DNA from: an uncultured Lachnospiraceae bacterium
GTDB taxonomy: Bacteria; Bacillota; Clostridia; Lachnospirales; Lachnospiraceae
Length of the DNA stretch: 64,000 bases
Reading direction: 5' to 3'
Assembly (NCBI GenBank): GCA_910587045.1
Contig: CAJULG010000003.1
Span: forward strand, 34,221-98,220
Below are positions 26,898 through 35,752 of this stretch, in pieces. Every line of letters starts with the position of its first letter. The stretch's first letter is position 1. The notes beneath the pieces were generated by a model that saw only the letters and a program-made list of their open reading frames with translations, was not told the origin of the DNA and did not search any database. The position numbers and the translations under genes were made by a program.

Positions 26898-27677
26898 ATG
26901 AAAGTAGTATTATTAGCTGGCGGCTTTGGAACCCGTATCAGCGAAGAAAGTTATTTAAGGCCCAAACCAATGGTAGAAATTGGAGGGAAACCAATTCTGT
27001 GGCACATTATGAAATATTATTCATCCTATGGTTATAATGAATTTATCATCTGCTGCGGATATAAACAGCATGTGATCAAGGAATGGTTTGCAGACTATTA
27101 TCTGCATACCAGTGATATTACATTCGATTTTACCCAAAACGGGAAGATGGAGGTTCATAAGTCTTATACGGATCCATGGACAGTAACCTTAGTGGACACA
27201 GGCCTCAATACCATGACCGGCGGAAGAGTAAAACGTATCCAGAAATATGTGGGGGAGGAACCCTTCCTGCTTACCTATGGTGACGGGGTATCTACCGTGA
27301 ATCTAGATGCACTGGTGCAGTTTCACATGGCACACGGAAAGATTGCTACCATGACAGCAGTTAATGTAGGACAGCAGTTCGGTGTGCTGGATATTGATGA
27401 ACAGGGAACCATTCACCGGTTCCGTGAGAAACAGGATACGGACGGTCATGTTATCAATGGAGGGTATATGGTATTAAATCCGGAAATCTTTGATTATCTT
27501 GAAGATGATAATACCGTATTTGAAAAAGCGCCTTTGGAACGTCTGGCAGCAGAAGGTGAATTGAAAGCATATGTCCATAACGGGTTCTGGAAATGCATGG
27601 ACACCACGCGTGATAAACATCAGTTAGAGGAAATGCTTCAGACGGGCTCTGCTCCTTGGAAGGTTTGGGAGGATTGA
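26898..27677 (+). CDS. rfbF: Glucose-1-phosphate cytidylyltransferase
   Basis: A 259-residue enzyme, the usual length, that makes CDP-glucose from CTP and glucose 1-phosphate. The nucleotide-binding signature is LAGGFGTRISEESYLRPKPM, followed by GGKPILWHIMKYYSSYG. LTYGDGVSTVN carries the metal-binding Asp and NGGYMVLNPEIFDYL is conserved in RfbF. It is the first gene of a three-gene plus-strand operon with rfbG and rfbH. GGAGGGG precedes the ATG. Confidence 0.96.
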   Translation: MKVVLLAGGFGTRISEESYLRPKPMVEIGGKPILWHIMKYYSSYGYNEFIICCGYKQHVIKEWFADYYLHTSDITFDFTQNGKMEVHKSYTDPWTVTLVDTGLNTMTGGRVKRIQKYVGEEPFLLTYGDGVSTVNLDALVQFHMAHGKIATMTAVNVGQQFGVLDIDEQGTIHRFREKQDTDGHVINGGYMVLNPEIFDYLEDDNTVFEKAPLERLAAEGELKAYVHNGFWKCMDTTRDKHQLEEMLQTGSAPWKVWED

Positions 27678-27681
27678 TGCA

Positions 27682-28761
27682 ATGAATTTAAGCTTTTACA
27701 AAGGAAAACGCATATTAGTAACCGGTCATACAGGTTTTAAAGGCTCCTGGATGAGCCGGGTTCTGGTAAATGCCGGAGCAATCCTGACCGGCTACTCCCT
27801 GGAACCACCAACAACACCAAATCTATTTTCCATGTGTGATGTGGAACATAACATGAATTCCATTATCGGAGACATCCGGAATCTGCCGGACTTACAGGAG
27901 GTTTTCGAAAAATTCCGTCCGGAAATAGTAATTCACATGGCAGCCCAGCCAATCGTCCGGGATTCTTATCAGAATCCTGTATATACCTATGAAACGAATG
28001 TCATGGGAACTGTGAACGTTCTGGAATGTATCCGTCTTACAGACTGTGTAAGATCATTTTTAAATGTCACTACAGATAAAGTCTATAAGAATAATGAATG
28101 GTGCTGGGGATACCGGGAAAACGAGCCTCTGGACGGATATGATCCCTATTCAAACAGTAAATCCTGCTCTGAGCTGGTAACTCACAGCTATAAAGACTCC
28201 TTTTTCTCCGATGGACAGGTTGCCATTTCTACAGCAAGAGCCGGAAATGTGATCGGCGGCGGGGATTTTGCCAATAACCGGATCATTCCGGACTGTATCC
28301 GCGCCATGGAAAAAGGGGAAGCCATTCTTGTACGCAATCCACACTCTACCAGACCGTATCAACACGTTCTGGAACCGGTAATGGCTTATTTAATGATCGC
28401 GCAGAAGCAATATGAAAACGGGAATTATGCCGGCTGGTATAATGTAGGACCGGATGATCTTGACTGTGTAACAACCGGAGATATCGTTACCATGTTCTGT
28501 GACAAATGGGGCGAAAACGCCCGCTGGATCAACCAATATGATGGGGGACCGCATGAAGCTAATTTTCTTAAGCTGGACTGCTCCAGGATCCGATCCGTTT
28601 TTCAATGGAAACCCCGCTGGAATGTATCTGAAGCATTGGATCAGGTAATTGAATGGACAAAGGAATATTTTGCAAAAGGTGATATTCCAGCTATTATGGA
28701 TAAACAGATTACAGAATACATACATCAAAATGAAGTTTGGAAAGGAGAAACCAATGTTTGA
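27682..28761 (+). CDS. rfbG: CDP-glucose 4,6-dehydratase
   Basis: A 359-residue short-chain dehydrogenase fold enzyme that converts CDP-glucose to CDP-4-keto-6-deoxyglucose with bound NAD. The Rossmann motif is TGHTGFKGSWMSRVL (14-28), which is characteristic of RfbG. The catalytic YSNSK lies near 156-160, and NVTTDKVYKN gives the active-site Thr-Asp-Lys. The start lies 4 bp after rfbF, with GGGAGGA as ribosome site inside rfbF. The 3-prime end overlaps rfbH. Confidence 0.95.
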   Translation: MNLSFYKGKRILVTGHTGFKGSWMSRVLVNAGAILTGYSLEPPTTPNLFSMCDVEHNMNSIIGDIRNLPDLQEVFEKFRPEIVIHMAAQPIVRDSYQNPVYTYETNVMGTVNVLECIRLTDCVRSFLNVTTDKVYKNNEWCWGYRENEPLDGYDPYSNSKSCSELVTHSYKDSFFSDGQVAISTARAGNVIGGGDFANNRIIPDCIRAMEKGEAILVRNPHSTRPYQHVLEPVMAYLMIAQKQYENGNYAGWYNVGPDDLDCVTTGDIVTMFCDKWGENARWINQYDGGPHEANFLKLDCSRIRSVFQWKPRWNVSEALDQVIEWTKEYFAKGDIPAIMDKQITEYIHQNEVWKGETNV

Positions 28762-30097
28762 AAATATGACAGAAACCCAGGCAAGAGAGCAGATCCTGAA
28801 TATGGTCGCCCAATACTGCAATACTTACCACAATCAAAACAAGCCCTTCCAGGAAGGAGATCGGATTCCTTATGCTTCCCGTGTATATGGATCAGAAGAA
28901 ATGTGCAATCTGGTAGACAGTGCTCTGGAATTCTGGCTAACCTCCGGCCGGTATACGGAGGAATTCGAAAGAAAATTTGCCGAATATCTGGATATAGACT
29001 ATTGTACGCTTGTTAACTCCGGTTCATCAGCAAATCTGAATGCCTTCATGGCATTGACTTCTCCGCTGTTAGGGGAGCGGGCTGTCCACCGGGGAGACGA
29101 AGTCATTACCGTTGCCGCCGGTTTTCCTACGACGGTAGCACCGATCATTCAGTATGGCGCAATCCCGGTTTTTGTTGATGTCACTATTCCTCAATACAAT
29201 ATAGACGTGACAAAATTAGAAGAAGCATATTCTGATAAAACCAAGGCTGTTATGATCGCACATACCCTGGGGAATCCTTTTGATCTGAAGGCTGTAAAGG
29301 AGTTTTGTGATAAACACGAGCTTTGGCTGATTGAGGATAACTGTGATGCTCTGGGCTCAAAATACAGAATGGGCCAGGAAGAAAAATTTACCGGTACCAT
29401 TGGGGATATCGGTACTTCCAGTTTTTATCCCCCTCATCATATGACAATGGGGGAAGGTGGAGCGGTTTATACCAACAACCCATTATTAAACAAATGTATC
29501 CGTTCCTTCCGGGACTGGGGAAGAGACTGTGTGTGTCCGTCCGGCAGAGATAATCTCTGTGGACATCGTTTTGACAGACAGTATGGTGAATTACCATTGG
29601 GTTATGATCATAAATATGTGTATTCCCATTTTGGATATAATCTGAAGGCAACCGATATGCAGGCAGCAATCGGCTGCGCGCAGATAGAAAAATTTCCTGA
29701 ATTTGTTAAACGTCGTCGTCACAATTTTGACCGTTTAAAATCTGCGCTTTCCGGAACGGAGGATGCTCTGATCCTGCCGGAAGCATGCAAGGATTCTATA
29801 CCAAGCTGGTTTGGCTTTCTGATCACCTGTAAAAAAAGCATTCATCGAAATGCTGTTGTTAAATATATTGAACAGCATGGTGTACAGACACGAATGCTGT
29901 TTGCGGGCAATTTAATAAAGCATCCCTGCTTTGACGAAATGCGCAGAACCGGAACTGGCTTTCGTGTAGCCGGCAGTCTGGAAAATACAGACCGCATTAT
30001 GAATGAAAGCTTTTGGGTTGGCGTATATCCGGGAATGACAGATGAAAAGATTGATTTCATGGCAAAGATGATCAAAGAAGCAGTGGCATTACAATAA
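28754..30097 (+). CDS. rfbH: CDP-4-keto-6-deoxyglucose 3-dehydrase (E1, iron-sulfur PMP enzyme)
   Basis: 447 residues from the ATG at 28754, chosen because AAAGGAGA lies just upstream; it overlaps rfbG by 8 bp. The aminotransferase-fold enzyme removes the C3 hydroxyl of CDP-4-keto-6-deoxyglucose. The usual PLP lysine is replaced by His in FYPPHHMTMGEGG, as in E1/DdhC. A [2Fe-2S] cysteine set is visible: NCDALG, then CVC and C in RDCVCPSGRDNLCGH, which keeps the C-X1-C-X7-C part of the known E1 motif with a slightly longer first gap. E1 needs a reductase partner (E3), and none is in this window. Confidence 0.95.
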   Translation: MFENMTETQAREQILNMVAQYCNTYHNQNKPFQEGDRIPYASRVYGSEEMCNLVDSALEFWLTSGRYTEEFERKFAEYLDIDYCTLVNSGSSANLNAFMALTSPLLGERAVHRGDEVITVAAGFPTTVAPIIQYGAIPVFVDVTIPQYNIDVTKLEEAYSDKTKAVMIAHTLGNPFDLKAVKEFCDKHELWLIEDNCDALGSKYRMGQEEKFTGTIGDIGTSSFYPPHHMTMGEGGAVYTNNPLLNKCIRSFRDWGRDCVCPSGRDNLCGHRFDRQYGELPLGYDHKYVYSHFGYNLKATDMQAAIGCAQIEKFPEFVKRRRHNFDRLKSALSGTEDALILPEACKDSIPSWFGFLITCKKSIHRNAVVKYIEQHGVQTRMLFAGNLIKHPCFDEMRRTGTGFRVAGSLENTDRIMNESFWVGVYPGMTDEKIDFMAKMIKEAVALQ

Positions 30098-30110
30098 CAC
30101 AGTATTGATC

Positions 30111-30167
30111 AAAGGATAAAAACCGGGCGAAACTCGCAAAGTGCGTTTCGCCCGGTTTTTATCCTTT
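30111..30167. terminator. Bidirectional terminator with 23-bp perfect stem
   Basis: The left arm is 30111-30133, the loop TCGCAAAGTGC is 30134-30144, and the right arm is 30145-30167. The stem contains AACCGGGCGAAAC paired with GTTTCGCCCGGTT, extended by A-tract/T-tract pairing and GGAT/ATCC. Both strands end in a T-run (GGTTTTT), so it can stop the rfb operon and the opposing glycan operon. It also includes two bases of the DXS-like stop codon. Confidence 0.93.
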
Positions 30168-31923
30168 ATCTGGCCAGCAAAGATAAATCTTCAACAATCT
30201 GGCTGGCAGTCAGCCGGTTCTCCAGCAGGATATCATTGGGATTGAAGCGATCAATGAATTCTTTCTTGAGACCGTAATTTAATACCCGCATGCCGGATGT
30301 TCCATAGAACGCCGCAATCTTTTCTCCAAAACCACCACTGAGAATTCCATCCTCCAATGTTACTACGATCGTATGCTCCTGTTCCAGTCCACGTAAGAAA
30401 TCCACGTCAATACCTGTAATATATCTTGGATTTACCAGCGTCGGCTTTATCCCGGATTCCTGTTCCAGCAGTGCGGAGGTCTCCTCTCCCAGTTGGAAAA
30501 AGTCACCCAGTGCCAGTATTGCAATTTTGCTTCCCCTTTCACACAACTTATATTGATTCAGATTACTATAATCTAAATCAACCGGATCCTTTGCATAATG
30601 TACACCATTCCTTGGTATGCGGATTGCAACCGGATGATCCTGCTGTTCTATACTCCATTCAAGCATTGCGAGATATTCCTGCTTATTCGTGGGCCCCAGA
30701 TAAACCAGATTCGGTATATTAGACAATAACGGTATATCGAAAATACCTAAATGGGTTACGTCATTCATCCCCCAGACCGAGGCATTCCGAACCAGAAGCG
30801 TTGCCGGACAACGATTAATGCAGAGTTCCTGGGATATCTGATCATAGGTTCTCTGAAAGAAACTGGAGTGTGTTGCAAACACGGGCTTTCCTCCCCGCTT
30901 CGCAATCCCGGCTGCCATAGCGACTGCATGCTCTTCGGCAATTCCAACATCAACAAACTGCTTTCCTGCTGCCTTTCTCTTTTCCGCATGAAACCCTATC
31001 GTTAACGGCACACCGGCCGCCATTGCAACAACCGTCTTATCCTTCTTCATCTTATCCAGCAGAAAATCACAAACAATATCATCATAATTCTCATTTGTAA
31101 AGGTTCTCTTATTCTTTCCGGTCTCAATATCAAATGGAGGCTTCCAGTGATAATTCTCCTGATCCTCCTCGGCAAATACATATCCCTTTCCCTTGACCGT
31201 ATTAATGTGCACGATAATCGGATGATCAATATCCTTTACCTTCTGAAACACCTCGATCAGTTTCTCAACATCATTTCCCTCTTTCAAATAGCAATAGTCA
31301 AAACCAAGAGAACGGAATATATTGCACTCCGCCTTTCCGTTTGATTCCCGCAGCGTCTTCAGATTCTGATACAAACCGCCATAATTATCTGAGATCGACA
31401 TGCCATTATCATTTACAATAATGATCAGATTGCTATGAAGTTCCCATGCAAAATCCAGGCCCTCCAATGCTTCTCCTCCACTCAATGCCCCGTCACCGAT
31501 GACTGCGATCACATTTTCTGTGCCTCCCATAAGATCCCTTGCTTTTGCCAGCCCGCATGCCAGACTGACAGATGTGGAGGTATGACCTACATTAAAAATA
31601 TCATGTTCACTTTCCTCCGGGCAGGTATACCCTGTAACGTCATTATATTTTGCCGGATCCAGATATGCATCCTTTCTGCCGGTCAGCATCTTGTGACAAT
31701 AGCTCTGATGAGATACATCAAAAACAATCCGGTCCTCCGGCGAATCAAAGACATAATGTAAAGCAATCGTCGCTTCCACGATTCCAAAATTCGGTCCGAA
31801 GTGTCCGCCGCAGACACTGATCTTCTCTAATAATGCATTTCTCATTTCTGATGCCAGAATCCCTCTCTCTTCTGCATTCAACTGTTTCAAGTCCGACGGA
31901 CTTTCTATCTTCTCTAAATACAT
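30166..31923 (-). CDS. DXS-like transketolase-family ThDP enzyme
   Basis: A 585-residue, three-domain protein with the transketolase/1-deoxyxylulose-5-phosphate synthase fold. The N-terminal ThDP domain has FDVSHQSYCHKMLTGR, GHTSTSVSLACGLA and the cofactor motif GDGALSGGEALEG...NDN. The pyrimidine domain has IAEEHAVAMAAGIA and FFQRTYDQ. It is shorter than ordinary DXS (about 620) and departs from DXS at conserved sites (DVSHQ for DVGHQ, IRIPRNGVHY where DXS binds the phosphate). It is the last gene of an operon with CDP-sugar enzymes, which argues for a special acyl transfer and against the isoprenoid pathway. ATG follows AAAGGAGAG. Confidence 0.82.
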   Translation of the reverse strand: MYLEKIESPSDLKQLNAEERGILASEMRNALLEKISVCGGHFGPNFGIVEATIALHYVFDSPEDRIVFDVSHQSYCHKMLTGRKDAYLDPAKYNDVTGYTCPEESEHDIFNVGHTSTSVSLACGLAKARDLMGGTENVIAVIGDGALSGGEALEGLDFAWELHSNLIIIVNDNGMSISDNYGGLYQNLKTLRESNGKAECNIFRSLGFDYCYLKEGNDVEKLIEVFQKVKDIDHPIIVHINTVKGKGYVFAEEDQENYHWKPPFDIETGKNKRTFTNENYDDIVCDFLLDKMKKDKTVVAMAAGVPLTIGFHAEKRKAAGKQFVDVGIAEEHAVAMAAGIAKRGGKPVFATHSSFFQRTYDQISQELCINRCPATLLVRNASVWGMNDVTHLGIFDIPLLSNIPNLVYLGPTNKQEYLAMLEWSIEQQDHPVAIRIPRNGVHYAKDPVDLDYSNLNQYKLCERGSKIAILALGDFFQLGEETSALLEQESGIKPTLVNPRYITGIDVDFLRGLEQEHTIVVTLEDGILSGGFGEKIAAFYGTSGMRVLNYGLKKEFIDRFNPNDILLENRLTASQIVEDLSLLAR

Positions 31924-31936
31924 TTCTGCTCTCCTT

Positions 31937-32935
31937 TCATCTACTGATATAATCCTTTATTGTCTGTGCAATCCCGGCTTCTATTCCAGTCTGTACTTCC
32001 CATCCCAATGCCTTCAGTCTGGAATTGTCCAGTAATATCCCCGGATAACGCTTCTGTGCAGGTTCGGATTTATAATGTACCTTTATTTGTGTTTTACAAC
32101 TCTGCCCTGCCAGTTTTGCTATCCATTCTGCCATCTCATCAATGGCTGCAAAGTTCCCCAGTTCCCCATTCGATGACACATTGTATACCTGACCAGTTGT
32201 TCCATGTTCAGAGATACATAATAACCCTTTTACTGCATCATCAACATAAATATTATCACGTCTTGCCAATCCCGACTGATTCAGCAAAAGATCCCTGCCG
32301 GTACAGGCCTCTTTGATAAACTCATAAAAGGCGGTATCCGGAAGAAACTTCGTATGACCATACACATAACTAAACCTTGCGATCACAACATCCATATTAT
32401 ACTGCCTGCTATATGCCATTGCCATGACTTCCGCCATACGCTTCGATTGTGAATATACGGCAGCCGGTGAATCAAGCCGGTCACTCTGTTCCGTATTCTC
32501 CTCATTGACACGAAGATCTACCGGTTCCCGATTCGCATACACTGTTGCAGAAGAAAAAACCACAAGCCTGCCCGCCTTTCCCTTTTCCTGCTGATTCTTC
32601 AGGAACTCCAGACAATTCCGTGTCCCTATGATATTCGGCGTAACAACATCCACCGGCCGATTCTTTACTATATTGCCGGATATAGGGCCTGCTGCATGCA
32701 AAATAAGATCGACCGGTCCGATCTCCGGGGAAAAAGGCTGCGAAACATCCTGTGAAATGATCTGAAATCCCGGTTCTTTTAAATAGTTCTGAAATCCTTC
32801 CTCCAGCTTGTGCAGATTATGACTCAGAGCAATGACCTCTATATCCTTTCTGCTCATCAACACATCAACAATATGACTGCCGATCAGGCCGGTGGCACCT
32901 GTTATAAGCACTCTCTTTCCAGAAAAATAGTCCAT
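31937..32935 (-). CDS. NAD(P)-dependent sugar epimerase/dehydratase/reductase (extended SDR)
   Basis: A 332-residue extended SDR. Its Rossmann motif is VLITGATGLIGSHIVDVL (9-26), and it has a Ser near VFSSATVY and the catalytic YSQSK (about 161-165). Such proteins reduce, epimerise or dehydrate nucleotide sugars. It lies between two ThDP enzymes in the operon, 13 and 22 bp from them. By analogy with yersiniose synthesis, where a reductase acts after a ThDP enzyme adds a two-carbon branch to CDP-4-keto-3,6-dideoxyglucose, it may reduce the branch ketone. The exact reaction is not visible. Confidence 0.85.
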   Translation of the reverse strand: MDYFSGKRVLITGATGLIGSHIVDVLMSRKDIEVIALSHNLHKLEEGFQNYLKEPGFQIISQDVSQPFSPEIGPVDLILHAAGPISGNIVKNRPVDVVTPNIIGTRNCLEFLKNQQEKGKAGRLVVFSSATVYANREPVDLRVNEENTEQSDRLDSPAAVYSQSKRMAEVMAMAYSRQYNMDVVIARFSYVYGHTKFLPDTAFYEFIKEACTGRDLLLNQSGLARRDNIYVDDAVKGLLCISEHGTTGQVYNVSSNGELGNFAAIDEMAEWIAKLAGQSCKTQIKVHYKSEPAQKRYPGILLDNSRLKALGWEVQTGIEAGIAQTIKDYISR

Positions 32936-32957
32936 ACCGCTTTCCTCCTACTGTATT

Positions 32958-34652
32958 TCATAACTGATCCAGAAACGCATATTGCTCTTCCGGCAGCGCC
33001 GGCTCCAGGTTCTGACATGTATTTCCCAATGGCAGTCCGGGCTGTAAATCCACTTCCATATCTACCTCTAATTCAATCATACCGGGGCCTGTCCATTCCC
33101 GTATCTCTTCCTCGACCAGCTTCTTCTCAAAATCGGACCAGGTGTAATATGGAATATTGTATGCCCTTGCGATAAATTCAAATTCAGGATGACCATACCC
33201 GCTGTCGGGTGTCGTATGAACGTAGCGGGCATTATACTTCACCCGTTCTCTGCTTCGGATCATTCCCGAAGAATGATTATTCACGATCAGGATCAGAACC
33301 GGCAGCTGAGCCTGTCCGATCATCTGCAGTTCCTGAATATTTAATTGTATCCCCTGATCCCCGACTATACACAGAACCGGTCTTTGCGTATAATAACATG
33401 CACCGATCGCTTTTCCGATCGCACAGCCCAGAGTACCAAAAGATTTTGAATAAAGTATCCGATTGCATATACCTGAATACTCATATGCCCTGGATACCCA
33501 GAATTCATTATTTCCCACGTCACTTACGATCAATATATCAGAACTCATACTCTGAAATATCTGTGTGATCTTATAAACCGCTTCGTTAAGATCCTTATCC
33601 CGCAATTCCTTTTTTAACCGGTCACATACAGAAATCCATTCCTCATAGCTTTGATTCTTTCTGTATTTCAAAAATTCTTTTAAAAAGGCAGAAATCTCTA
33701 CCGTAAAATTAATCGCCCCGGGAATTTCTCTCTCGAATTCTCTTTCATCAATATCCAGGCGGATCACACACTTGTTCTCTATTGCACTCCGAAAGCTCTC
33801 AGAAGCTGGCGGAAATGACATTCGGTTCCCGAGAGAAAGAATAAAATCGCTCTTCTCCAGTATAAAATTACTGTATCGTATCCCGTGACTTCCAATATAA
33901 CCGTAATATAGCGGAAAACCAGATATAACATCCTGCGCTCCCCGACTGGATATTACAGGAATCCTTAGCCGCTCTGCCAGTTCTCTGATGTACCGACAGG
34001 CTCCGGCCTGTCGAAGCCCGTCTCCTGCCAGAATGACTGGACGTTTCACCTTCTCCAGCCTTTCCATTACATAATTCACTGTGTTTGTATACACAACCGT
34101 TCCATCCGGATCTTCCGCCGCAATATCCGTATCCGTAATCGTTACTTCCCTTTTCCAAAGAGCGGAAGCAAAGTCTAATAGTACCGGCCCCTTCCGTCCT
34201 GTAACCGCCTGCTGCCAGGCATATTCCAGTTCCCGGCATACGTCCTCCGGATCCTCTATCTGTACTGCATACTTTGTAATATTTGCAACAAGGGGAACGG
34301 GATCCAGTTCCTGATCAAATTCAAAGCGCATACCAGGATTCTGAGTTCTATTTGCATGAGATGTAAGAACTATGATCGGAACCGACTCACTAAACGCTTC
34401 TGCAATACCGGTAACCGCATTCGTAACACCCGGCCCGCGCGTACAATATGCAACGCCTAAGGAAGATTCCGCCTGGGCATACCCGCAGGCCTCCAGTACA
34501 GCTCCCTGTTCATGACTGCTTAAATGCGCTTCAATTCCCGGAGTCGCTTCTAAGGCATATAAGAAATCTAATATTACGCCGCCCGGTATGCCAAATACAT
34601 CGCCTACACCCTTTGATACAAGAAATTTAACCACATATTCCGCCACATTCAT
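32958..34652 (-). CDS. Acetolactate-synthase-like ThDP enzyme, YerE-like candidate
   Basis: A 564-residue protein with the three-domain acetolactate synthase/pyruvate oxidase fold. The catalytic Glu lies in SSHEQGAVLEACGYA (near 44-58). YCTRGPGVTNAVTG follows, and the ThDP motif GDQGIQLNIQEL has Gln where GDG is usual, ending in IVNNHSSGM. The ATG overlaps the aldolase stop as ATGA, so the two are translationally coupled. No small regulatory IlvN subunit is nearby. The setting with rfbFGH suggests that it decarboxylates a 2-oxo acid and adds the acyl unit to a keto sugar, as YerE does with pyruvate. That role is inferred. Confidence 0.8.
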   Translation of the reverse strand: MNVAEYVVKFLVSKGVGDVFGIPGGVILDFLYALEATPGIEAHLSSHEQGAVLEACGYAQAESSLGVAYCTRGPGVTNAVTGIAEAFSESVPIIVLTSHANRTQNPGMRFEFDQELDPVPLVANITKYAVQIEDPEDVCRELEYAWQQAVTGRKGPVLLDFASALWKREVTITDTDIAAEDPDGTVVYTNTVNYVMERLEKVKRPVILAGDGLRQAGACRYIRELAERLRIPVISSRGAQDVISGFPLYYGYIGSHGIRYSNFILEKSDFILSLGNRMSFPPASESFRSAIENKCVIRLDIDEREFEREIPGAINFTVEISAFLKEFLKYRKNQSYEEWISVCDRLKKELRDKDLNEAVYKITQIFQSMSSDILIVSDVGNNEFWVSRAYEYSGICNRILYSKSFGTLGCAIGKAIGACYYTQRPVLCIVGDQGIQLNIQELQMIGQAQLPVLILIVNNHSSGMIRSRERVKYNARYVHTTPDSGYGHPEFEFIARAYNIPYYTWSDFEKKLVEEEIREWTGPGMIELEVDMEVDLQPGLPLGNTCQNLEPALPEEQYAFLDQL

Positions 34653-35722
34653 GATAAGCGTTTCCCTCCATCCGTAATATCAGGATCATACCCGTTTCTT
34701 CTGAGCAATTCAATTGTATTCTGAGTTGTAAAACGGTGCCGCAGATCCTCCGGAATGTTTCTTAATATTGCATTGATCTCTGAATATGACAGATGATATC
34801 TGCTACGCAGGACAATCGCATATTTATATGCTGCTTTATTAAGTGCCGGCAGTAAACGGGTCACCGAATATCCCCATATATTATCCGCATTATATTTCTC
34901 TATTATTTCACAGATTTCCAGTATTTCATCATAATCATATCGGAAAGAATACCTTTTATTCAGATAATCCACAATAAGCTCTGTCTGAAGGTTCCCAGCT
35001 CCCTGTCCCATTCCGAGTATGCAGGAATCAATGATAATATTTCTCTCCGTACTCTGCTCCAAAAAGGCTAACACATTCGCAAATGCAAGATTCATATTGT
35101 TATGTGCATGGAATCCGATCTTTACCCCCGGATCCAGTTCGTTATCATACCGTTTGAATAGCTCCGCAATATTCTCCTGCATCATATAACCATAGCTGTC
35201 AACAAAATAAAGGGCAAATGCTTTCATTTCATTTGCAGCCGCGATCAGATGGCCAATCTCCTCCCGGGTATAACGCATCGTCAGCATGGGCTGAACAAAT
35301 ACCTTATATCCCTTTTCTGCCAGTGCCTTGCAGAAGTCCAGGGATTTCTGCTGCTCAGAATAGCGAATGATCACCCGGATCGCATCACATAATGAAGGAT
35401 TCCAATCCGGTATGTCTGCAAGCGGTATATCCGGTCCGCGAAAAAATGCCGTATAAATCTGTCCTTCTCTCCGGTCCTCCGGTATTTTCTCCGAGATGCT
35501 TTCCATATCAGGATAAATTGCAAATCCCCTTCTGTCATCCCTGGTAATTTCTACTGTTCCCAACTCAATAATATCAATCCGGGAACACGTTAAGTGATCA
35601 ATGATATGATCGATATCCTCTGCCTGAAATCGCTTTGAGGATAATTCATTCTTCTCAGCATCCTCGAGTCCAAATCCACCGTCTCTTAATGTACAATCTA
35701 ATAATTGAATTCTTCCACTCAT
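34649..35722 (-). CDS. DRE-TIM metallolyase-family aldolase
   Basis: A 357-residue TIM-barrel enzyme of the HMG-CoA lyase/isopropylmalate synthase/4-hydroxy-2-oxovalerate aldolase superfamily. Signatures are LLDCTLRDGGFG (7-18, metal and catalytic Arg-Asp), FHAHNNMNLA with the two metal His residues, and GMGQGAGN. It lacks the regulatory LeuA C-terminal domain. The family makes or splits C-C bonds next to a carbonyl, usually with pyruvate or acyl-CoA. Its coupling to a ThDP decarboxylase gene suggests that it makes or processes the 2-oxo acid used by that enzyme. It is the fifth gene after neuB in the operon. Confidence 0.82.
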   Translation of the reverse strand: MSGRIQLLDCTLRDGGFGLEDAEKNELSSKRFQAEDIDHIIDHLTCSRIDIIELGTVEITRDDRRGFAIYPDMESISEKIPEDRREGQIYTAFFRGPDIPLADIPDWNPSLCDAIRVIIRYSEQQKSLDFCKALAEKGYKVFVQPMLTMRYTREEIGHLIAAANEMKAFALYFVDSYGYMMQENIAELFKRYDNELDPGVKIGFHAHNNMNLAFANVLAFLEQSTERNIIIDSCILGMGQGAGNLQTELIVDYLNKRYSFRYDYDEILEICEIIEKYNADNIWGYSVTRLLPALNKAAYKYAIVLRSRYHLSYSEINAILRNIPEDLRHRFTTQNTIELLRRNGYDPDITDGGKRLS

Positions 35723-35752
35723 GAAATTTTCTCCATTCTTAATCAGTTGTAC

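Noticed and set aside
28649..28753. Longer N-terminus for RfbH
   Set aside because: It overlaps rfbG by over 100 bp and has no ribosome site; the ATG at 28754 has AAAGGAGA.
26898..30097. LPS O-antigen genes
   Set aside because: Ribosome sites, gene content and flagellar regulators indicate a Gram-positive without LPS; a flagellar or surface glycan is more likely.
30166..31923. Housekeeping 1-deoxyxylulose-5-phosphate synthase
   Set aside because: Shorter than DXS, changed residues at conserved motifs, and its operon context is sugar-nucleotide synthesis.
32958..34652. Housekeeping acetolactate synthase IlvB
   Set aside because: No IlvN or other branched-chain amino-acid genes nearby, and coupling to a DRE-TIM aldolase in a glycan operon.
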